In this document: positions 57,863-64,000 of the stretch, piece by piece
Position numbering within the stretch: the first letter of the stretch is position 1
How the letters are laid out: every line of letters starts with the position of its first letter
Assembly: GCA_019321725.1 (NCBI GenBank)
Contig: CM033110.1
Coordinates: 4,023,278-4,087,277 of the forward strand
Source: Paulownia fortunei
Taxonomy: Eukaryota; Streptophyta; Magnoliopsida; Lamiales; Paulowniaceae
DNA: 64,000 bases
Reading direction: 5' to 3'
The notes under the pieces: generated by a model
Database searches by the model: none
What the model saw: the letters and a program-made list of their open reading frames with translations, nothing else
Told to the model about the DNA's origin: nothing
Translations under genes and position numbers: made by a program

Positions 57863-59394
57863 CCAAGTTGAATTTTCTAGAAGGGAGTGAAAATCAATTT
57901 GAGGGGACTACTCTTTCTTAAGTGAAATCATTTTATGTTTGTTAGACTGGATTCTAATCTGATTTTAATTGAAGAGTTATCCTTGTGAACATGGACTTAA
58001 GAAATTAATTGATTGGCGTGGTAGAATATGTGACTTCACGTCTCTTTTAATTATTAGGTAGAAGCAAATGTGCCATGATTTATTAGGTAGAATTGAAACC
58101 ACTGAAATCACGCTTGAATTGCTCTCCCAAAACCTATTTTTCATAGTTTGACTTTTTTCCTTTTTTTCTAACCTACTCATTTTCTTCAAATAGAGCCATT
58201 TCAAATTAAAAAAAAATATAAATTAAAATATCTACATTGTGAATTCTTAATTTTGAACTCTAAACACGAAAAATATTGTATAATTATATAAATGGATCAA
58301 CTCATATAAACTTTTTGTGATTTGATTTTTTGGTTTGAGAACACAAAAAATATTTATTTGCTACAAGACTATATTTTGTTACATAGAATAAATGTTTTGT
58401 CTTCGATAATTTGGAAAATTTTATTGTATCGATGCCCTGGATATCTTTACTACACTCCAATTCTTGTTATCCATTATTGTTCTACTAATGGACAATATGC
58501 ACCTACCCTACCAAACCCACTAAAAATAACTAGTCAAAATCATTTAAAGCCCATTGAATTTGATACGCTGCTGTAAGATCCAAGGAATAAAGATTATATC
58601 TCATAGTCAAACAACCCAGCTAACCCGACCCGAACCCACCCCAGCTAACCCGACCCGAATGTGCAGGAGTCTACTTCTCTCAATATGATTGTTAATAACA
58701 AGTTTATAAAACCCTAGGTAGATAGTCCATAGTCCATGTAATAAGTTGGGCCCAGAGATGGTATTTATAAAAAGTTTTACAAAATAGTTGGACCTATTTC
58801 ATGGACAATAAAGTGAAAATAACCCATTCTCCTATCTGGGGCATCACTATTTCTCTTAATTTTATTTTCATATTAAAGTCAAGGTAAAAAGTTTTTTTTT
58901 TTGTTAAATAAAGTTCTCACTTCCCAAGTGACGTTGGGCAATCCGAACAAAATTTTAAATTTAACTAAATTAGTTCTATAATTTCTGGGATGGAGTATTT
59001 GAATTGAAAATTTAGATATTATTCTCTGTGCAATAATGCAAAAACTTATTATAGTGTTCTCTTTTAATTTGAATAGATCTTTAATTTTATTATTTACGTA
59101 CACAGATCATTTATTTCTACTATTTCATATTTGTAATTATGAAACTCAACCCAAAATTGAAGTTCGAAAACTTTATAGTTTCAGGTAGGGATAGCACTAA
59201 AAAGTGTGAAATGTGATTGTTTCTTTATCTTCATAATAATTGTTAATTAATTATTGAAATATTATCTGTAATAATAAATATTTAGAATGGGAGAATTAAT
59301 GAAATGATGAGTGTCTTAATTTAATACTACAACACTTTGAGTCATTTAATATATAATAGTAAATTTATGTTAAAATTGATAAAATACCGTGGAA
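57863..59394. other. AT-rich intergenic DNA with a short tandem repeat
   Basis: No gene was recognised. At 58,615-58,661 a 26-bp unit containing CCAGCTAACCCGACCCGAA occurs twice. Confidence 0.45.
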
Positions 59395-59423
59395 GGGCGA
59401 GGCGTTAAAAATATAGGTGAAAG

Positions 59424-59584
59424 CGCAAGTGGAGGTTGCGATTTTAATTTGAAAGCGCAACTCCCGTTTGCGCTTTCAATTTTTTTTTTTTTTTTTACTG
59501 ATTAAAGCGCAATAGTAAGTTGCGCTTTTGAAAACGCAACGCTAGATTGCGCTTTCAGTTTGAAGGCGCAAGTTACTATTGCGC
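59424..59584. repeat. GCGCAA / TTGCGC inverted-repeat array
   Basis: Four GCGCAA (59,424, 59,456, 59,507, 59,566) and four TTGCGC (59,469, 59,520, 59,547, 59,579) occur in 161 bp of otherwise AT-rich DNA. Three adjacent pairs form hairpins: TTGAAAGCGCAA with TTGCGCTTTCAA, AAAGCGCAA with TTGCGCTTT, and GAAGGCGCAA with TTGCGCCTTC. It may be a transposon terminus or a protein-binding array. Confidence 0.85.
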
Positions 59585-59971
59585 CTTCAAATTTTAATAT
59601 ATTTTTATATCTATATTTTTTTAAATATATATATATATATTTATATTTACTTTATATATAATTAATATATAAATTTGTGGGAGTGGAGAAATAAGGAGTG
59701 AGATGTAATTAAGGATGATTGATATTTTATACATATATTTTAGATAAATATATATATATACATGTATTTAAGTAAATATTTTTTATTATAATAATAAATA
59801 ACATAAAGTTATGTTGTTTATTTTTTTTTTACTTTAGTATATGTATGTAAATATTTTAATAAAAATAATAACAATACTATTTTTGTTTCATAAATCAGAC
59901 AAATAATTTTTTTGAATAATAATTACAGTATTGAATTTAAAATTTTGAAAAATACAAGAATAAAAAAAATA

Positions 59972-62449
59972 CTAAAAATGACCACCAGTGCCACACGTAC
60001 GTCGTTGGCGTTGGCGTCTACCTCGACGTCCACCCTGAGCAGCAGCAATATCATGTGATTGGTCTGATGAAGTTATGAAGGTCGACTCTCCACGATCATG
60101 ATAGTCGCTGTCTAGATGTGGAAATGCAATAGGCGAGACAGTAAAATCTCCACGTCCAGAATCGTATCCTATATGCTGCTGAACAAACGGTGTTTGCGCC
60201 ATGTCTAAATCTGAACTGAGTAGTGTAGAAAATGACATCGTAGATGGTGGCATACCCCAATACGGAGTGAATGAGTCATCCGGTTGTGCCTGTTGAGGCA
60301 CATAATAGTCGGCGGTGCTATCCAAACCGTGTGATACACGATGTGTCGAGGTGGATGGACCTGCCTCATCTGCTACACTAGACATAAGTGGATGAGGAAT
60401 GTCGTAAGATGTAGAAGCATGGCTAGTAAATGCACCCCGTGTCGAGGTAGAGGGACCCGCATCATCTACTACTCTAGTACGCCTCCTCGTCCTCCTGGCT
60501 GTGTCTTGTGGTGGTGGCATTGGTATATTTACAGCATCTTGTTGTCTACGAAGTAGGCGTCTGAGATCATCAGTGGCGTGTATAGCTTCACTCCTCAACT
60601 GCATAAGTGAAGCTATATCTTGCTCGTTCGCGCCATCAGCACTGAGTCTAATCCTCTCGACCGCCATACTCTAAAATACGTGTAAAAAAGGAATAATATT
60701 AAAGAATATCATAAATATGATGCATATACATTATAAATTTTTTATTAATGAATATCTTACCATAGCTTCCAAATCTGATATGTGTGAAGGCTGGTACCCC
60801 TCCTCCATAGGCAAATGGGATGGTGATATCAGACGGCGTGTAATGCCATCGTACCAATCCATATAGCGAGGCTCAGTACTATCGGACCCAGTAATGGGAG
60901 GGTTAACGATAATAAACTGATGTCTATTTGCCCACTGCGACACATACTCCCGGTGATATCGAGCCCAATCCTCTCCACTGCGTCCCCTGCGGTCTACATC
61001 ATGTAAAGTATGCTCATACGCTGGTATATCTGGTGGAATGTACTGGCGCATGACCCGCTCTGGGTGATGGAACTCCACGATAGCGTAGTTGATCAATGGA
61101 CAACGAGATCTCCACAGTGGCGTATTACACCTTGGACCCAACACCATAATATCCGGTGAACTCATATCATATGGCTCCCATATAAACTACAATTATAAAA
61201 TACATAAATTTGAATTATTTGTACATATATGAAAAAAAAAATCAAATCAAATTTAAACAAGTGTCTTAAATTCTACTCACCTCTCTATCAGTCATCCTAT
61301 CTAGTATATCCCTAATAATCCTGACTGAATGACTCGCTGTACGCGTGAAGCTGTAATACTGCATCCACCTATATGTATATAAAAACAATCATGAAATAAT
61401 AATCATGAAACAATAATCACAAAATAATAGTAGAAGTATAAGCTCATTATCATTAGCGTTAATAAATGGGCTTATACCTTGCACCATATGGAGGAAGTGG
61501 AAGCTCATGATCATTAGCGCCGATGAGTGGGCCCATATTTACTCGCGAACGTAATCGTCTTGGCACCAACGTGGTAATGCGAGACCATGCCCATATCTGC
61601 AAAAATATATATTAATCTATAGTACAAGGCAAACATATTGATATAATAACATAAGAAAGTAACAACACTTATATAAAGTTTACCTGTAGAAGCACCATCG
61701 CACCACCAATAACATTCTTGTCTTTATCCGATGCAGTGCACAACTCACGATACATGAAAGACAGTACTGCACTGCCCCAACTAAAATAAACAACATCCTT
61801 AATCTGCTCCATACTCTGTAGATATAGCAACGACACTCCATTGCCTGATGAATCAGGACACATAATGCTACCGAGTAGAATCAATGCACAGCCGCGTGCA
61901 TATCGCTCCAACTCATCGTGGGGAGTGTCATCTGTCACTGGGTTAGCCTCAAGATAACCCCTCAAGGCACTCAACAAATACGCCCACCCCTAAACTGCTG
62001 TGAAGTGGGTCGAAATCCTAAGTAATGGTGGCAATAATCCTGCCACTGCTCGGTAGATCTCCTCGGATCAACTCCAATAACAGGCTGACCATCTACTGGT
62101 AAACCCCAAATAACTGCAACATCTTGTAGTGTGACAGTCACCTCACCAATGCGAAAATGAAATGTATGAGTCTCAGGTCGCCATCTCTCGACTAGAGCAG
62201 TAATCAAATGAAAGTCCATATCAAAGTGTCCACATCGGTAGACGCCATAGAATCCCATATCATACAGCATATGAACTACACGAGGATGCAATGCACCCTC
62301 CCCACCATGAAGACTCCAAAATGGTGCGCCTGCGTGCCTAACTGTAAGTGTCCTATCAACCGCACCAGCAAATACACTCTCTGAACGGTGAGTAGCCTGT
62401 CGGATAAAACTGTCGTATCCCGTGGACCATATACAGAAACAATATCCAT
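59972..62449 (-). CDS. Plant mobile domain (PMD) protein, five exons, two frameshifts
   Basis: The product resembles plant PMD proteins, often mislabelled serine/threonine phosphatase 7 long-form homologues. PMDs occur in transposons and in host genes for silencing and meristem maintenance (MAIL1/MAIN). Exons on the minus strand: 62,449-61,684, 61,596-61,478, 61,368-61,281, 61,186-60,761 and 60,670-59,972. All four introns have GT-AG ends and join in phase. Exon 1 holds the domain signature (ERWRPETHTFHFRIGE, VTLQDVAVIWGLPVDG). Exons 3-4 hold REFIWEPYD and the VEFHHPERVMRQY block. Exon 5 is a disordered, low-complexity tail with two DEAGPSTST/DDAGPSTST repeats and a basic RRGRRQRQRR end. Two apparent single-base deletions lie in exon 1, near 62,432 and 61,971, so this copy is probably broken unless they are sequence errors. 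Confidence 0.8.
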
Positions 62450-62695
62450 CCTGTTTACAATGAATAACACCATGTGTCAGGATAATTTTTTTAATAGCAT
62501 CATATGAATGTTTACATATAATATGAAATTTAACCATATGGTTAACAACAATTAAACACAAATTTTAACATATAACATGAAATTGTACATACATCATTAA
62601 CAACAGTTAAATATAACATCATTACAAAATTATTTCATACAAATAAGGAGTATTACTCCCGCACAAAAGCAAATACTAATCTAACTGTAATGACA

Positions 62696-64000
62696 TCATC
62701 TATGCTGGGAAGACGAAGCTGTTCCACGTTCTATTGCATTGACCCTTTGCCTTGCTCGTGCTTGTTGTCTAGCACGTGTCTGAGGCCAATCCATCTCGTT
62801 AGGAATTCGAGTAGTAGTATTTCGTCCACGACGATTCTGAATCCGCAATGCTGGATTATGCCACAACTCGAAATGGGGCGCATCCCAATAAACTTCATCT
62901 GGCAAAGGCTCAAACTTCCCTTTGTAAGTATCTACATAAGAAGCAGTGCTATAGTACGATTTCATGAGTGTTGCTGGATTAACTCCAAAATGCCGACAAG
63001 TATGCATTGCATGCGAGCAAGGTATTCCAAATTGACTCCAATTACCGCATGAACACTCCATTGACCTCAGTTTCACGACGTGTGTAAAACTCCTGGATGA
63101 TCCTGGTCGACGTGTTATGACAGACGCGGATTGATCTGTGTAATCAAACACGTGTACCATATGCTCTATAGATAGATTCTGCCAACTCTCATACCTTTGT
63201 AATATATTATCAGGCCATGGTTGGTTATTCTCCACCATTCGACGACCCTTGGATAGTCGATCGAGAAAATGTTTAATAGCACGATGGAACGTAATCTGTA
63301 CAATAGCAGTGACTGGGAGCCGTCGTGCACCTTTCAACATTCCATTAATGCATTCTGACATATTTGTTGTCAGAATGCCACATCGCCATCCTCCATCATA
63401 AGCTAGAGTCCACTGACATTTATCTATATTCTCCAAGTATGTATGTGCATCATCGTTAAGAGCCTTTATTTTTTCCATTACCTTATCAAATTGTCTGATT
63501 GTCAATTGTGAACCAGCTGTATAACACAAATCCCTTAATGCAATACTCTTGAACCGCTTGTTGAAGTTAGATGACACATGCCTTAAGCAAAAACGATGCA
63601 CCCCACGAGGTGGCGTAAAATCAGGTATGTATTGAACAGCTCCAAGTAGGCCACTATGTCGGTCAGATATCAAACAGACACCCTCAACCCCGCGGACAAC
63701 ATACATAGACAACATATGCAAAAACCATCTCCAAGATGTAAATGTTTCTTCATCAACAACTGCAAAAGCCAGAGGCAAAACCTGTTGATTTGCATCTATC
63801 CCCACAGCAATCAACAACTTGTGTTTGTACTTTGTGTAAAGATGTGTTCCATCAACACTTATTACTTTACGACAATTTTGGAACCCATCGATACATGGCT
63901 TGAATGCCCAGAATACATATTTCAATATTTTCTTTTCTGCGAACTCGGTGTCGATGTGATGCCACTCCACAATTGTGCCTGGATTCCATTTTTGCAGAGC
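62696..64000 (-). CDS. MULE (MuDR-type) transposase, N-terminus beyond window
   Basis: The frame is open to the window edge; upstream of the first visible Met (63,970) it reads LQKWNPGTIVE, so this is not the true start. Counting from that Met, the DDE fold shows aspartates at 40 (SVDGTHLY) and 103 (LISDRHSG), a CxxH pair at 128/131 (CLRH) and the glutamate at 206 (TNMSECINGML). A SWIM zinc finger follows with C306, C308, C318 and H320. The tail is basic and glutamine-rich. No stop or frameshift occurs in 434 codons and all key residues are present, so this domain may be functional. Such transposases cut and join element ends in the nucleus; the FAR1/FHY3 host regulators are relatives. The N-terminal DNA-binding part is outside the window. 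A PMD gene follows on the same strand. Confidence 0.92.
   Translation of the reverse strand, partial: ALQKWNPGTIVEWHHIDTEFAEKKILKYVFWAFKPCIDGFQNCRKVISVDGTHLYTKYKHKLLIAVGIDANQQVLPLAFAVVDEETFTSWRWFLHMLSMYVVRGVEGVCLISDRHSGLLGAVQYIPDFTPPRGVHRFCLRHVSSNFNKRFKSIALRDLCYTAGSQLTIRQFDKVMEKIKALNDDAHTYLENIDKCQWTLAYDGGWRCGILTTNMSECINGMLKGARRLPVTAIVQITFHRAIKHFLDRLSKGRRMVENNQPWPDNILQRYESWQNLSIEHMVHVFDYTDQSASVITRRPGSSRSFTHVVKLRSMECSCGNWSQFGIPCSHAMHTCRHFGVNPATLMKSYYSTASYVDTYKGKFEPLPDEVYWDAPHFELWHNPALRIQNRRGRNTTTRIPNEMDWPQTRARQQARARQRVNAIERGTASSSQHR

Larger units (their letters stand above)
59395..64000 (-). mobile_element. Candidate MULE carrying transposase and PMD gene (partial, right end outside window)
   Basis: A MULE transposase (62,696 to beyond 64,000) and a five-exon PMD gene (59,972-62,449) lie on the same strand about 250 bp apart. 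A dense hairpin array (59,424-59,584) lies just beyond the PMD stop codon. The array could be the terminal region of the element. The other end and any 9-bp target duplication are outside the window or unrecognised, so membership of all parts in a single element is inference. Confidence 0.5.

Noticed and set aside
59424..59584. Repeat array considered as CRISPR-like
   Set aside because: The units are short inverted hexamers without equal spacers, in a plant genome.
60341..60556. Plus-strand frame within the PMD gene
   Set aside because: It is a shadow of exon 5, which has a clear frame on the other strand.
1..64000. tRNA, rRNA and known microRNA genes
   Set aside because: Reading both strands revealed no cloverleaf with box A/B, no rRNA sequence and no familiar mature microRNA. 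A covariance-model scan was not possible here.

Overview
The window looks like nuclear DNA of a dicot plant. It is AT-rich, its coding signals are eukaryotic (GT-AG introns, TATA-type LTR promoters), and almost every recognisable protein belongs to a plant gene or plant transposon family. There is one clear, intact, single-copy host gene: an intronless DELLA-type GRAS transcriptional regulator (43,544-45,289, + strand). DELLA repressors are gibberellin-response regulators of land plants. The species cannot be fixed from the sequence; an asterid-like dicot is only a guess.

Layout. 1-5,100: intergenic DNA with small inverted-repeat elements, one with a 9-bp target duplication. 5,102-10,837: decayed CACTA (En/Spm) transposon, coding on the minus strand. 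11,146-18,450: decayed Tat-lineage Ty3/gypsy retrotransposon with minus-strand pol, a two-period tandem repeat behind integrase, and a spliced-looking extra ORF on the opposite strand. 19,590-20,000: one end of a second CACTA element. 20,000-31,600: AT-rich DNA, MITE-like elements and an LTR copy. 31,627-38,350: LTRs and a minus-strand Ty1/copia pol relic. 40,010-42,020: a GC-enriched island upstream of the DELLA gene, split by a 1.4-kb inverted-repeat element. 43,185-45,600: the DELLA locus. 45,700-53,560: MITEs, a 441-bp direct duplication, a copia fragment and nested inverted-repeat elements. 53,571-57,862: a complete, non-autonomous LTR retrotransposon with paired LTRs, primer site, polypurine tract and gag only. 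59,400-64,000: a Mutator-like (MULE) transposase ORF running off the window edge, followed on the same strand by a five-exon plant-mobile-domain (PMD) gene, then a GCGCAA/TTGCGC hairpin array that may be the element terminus.

How it works together. The DELLA gene is a small island among layered transposons. Its leader carries two short upstream ORFs, its upstream island is interrupted by an insertion, and another MITE lies about 420 bp past its stop codon. The region most deserving follow-up is the right edge, where transposase, PMD protein and structured terminal repeats could form one MULE carrying two genes. Most retroelement genes are visibly broken. No tRNA, rRNA or CRISPR was seen.
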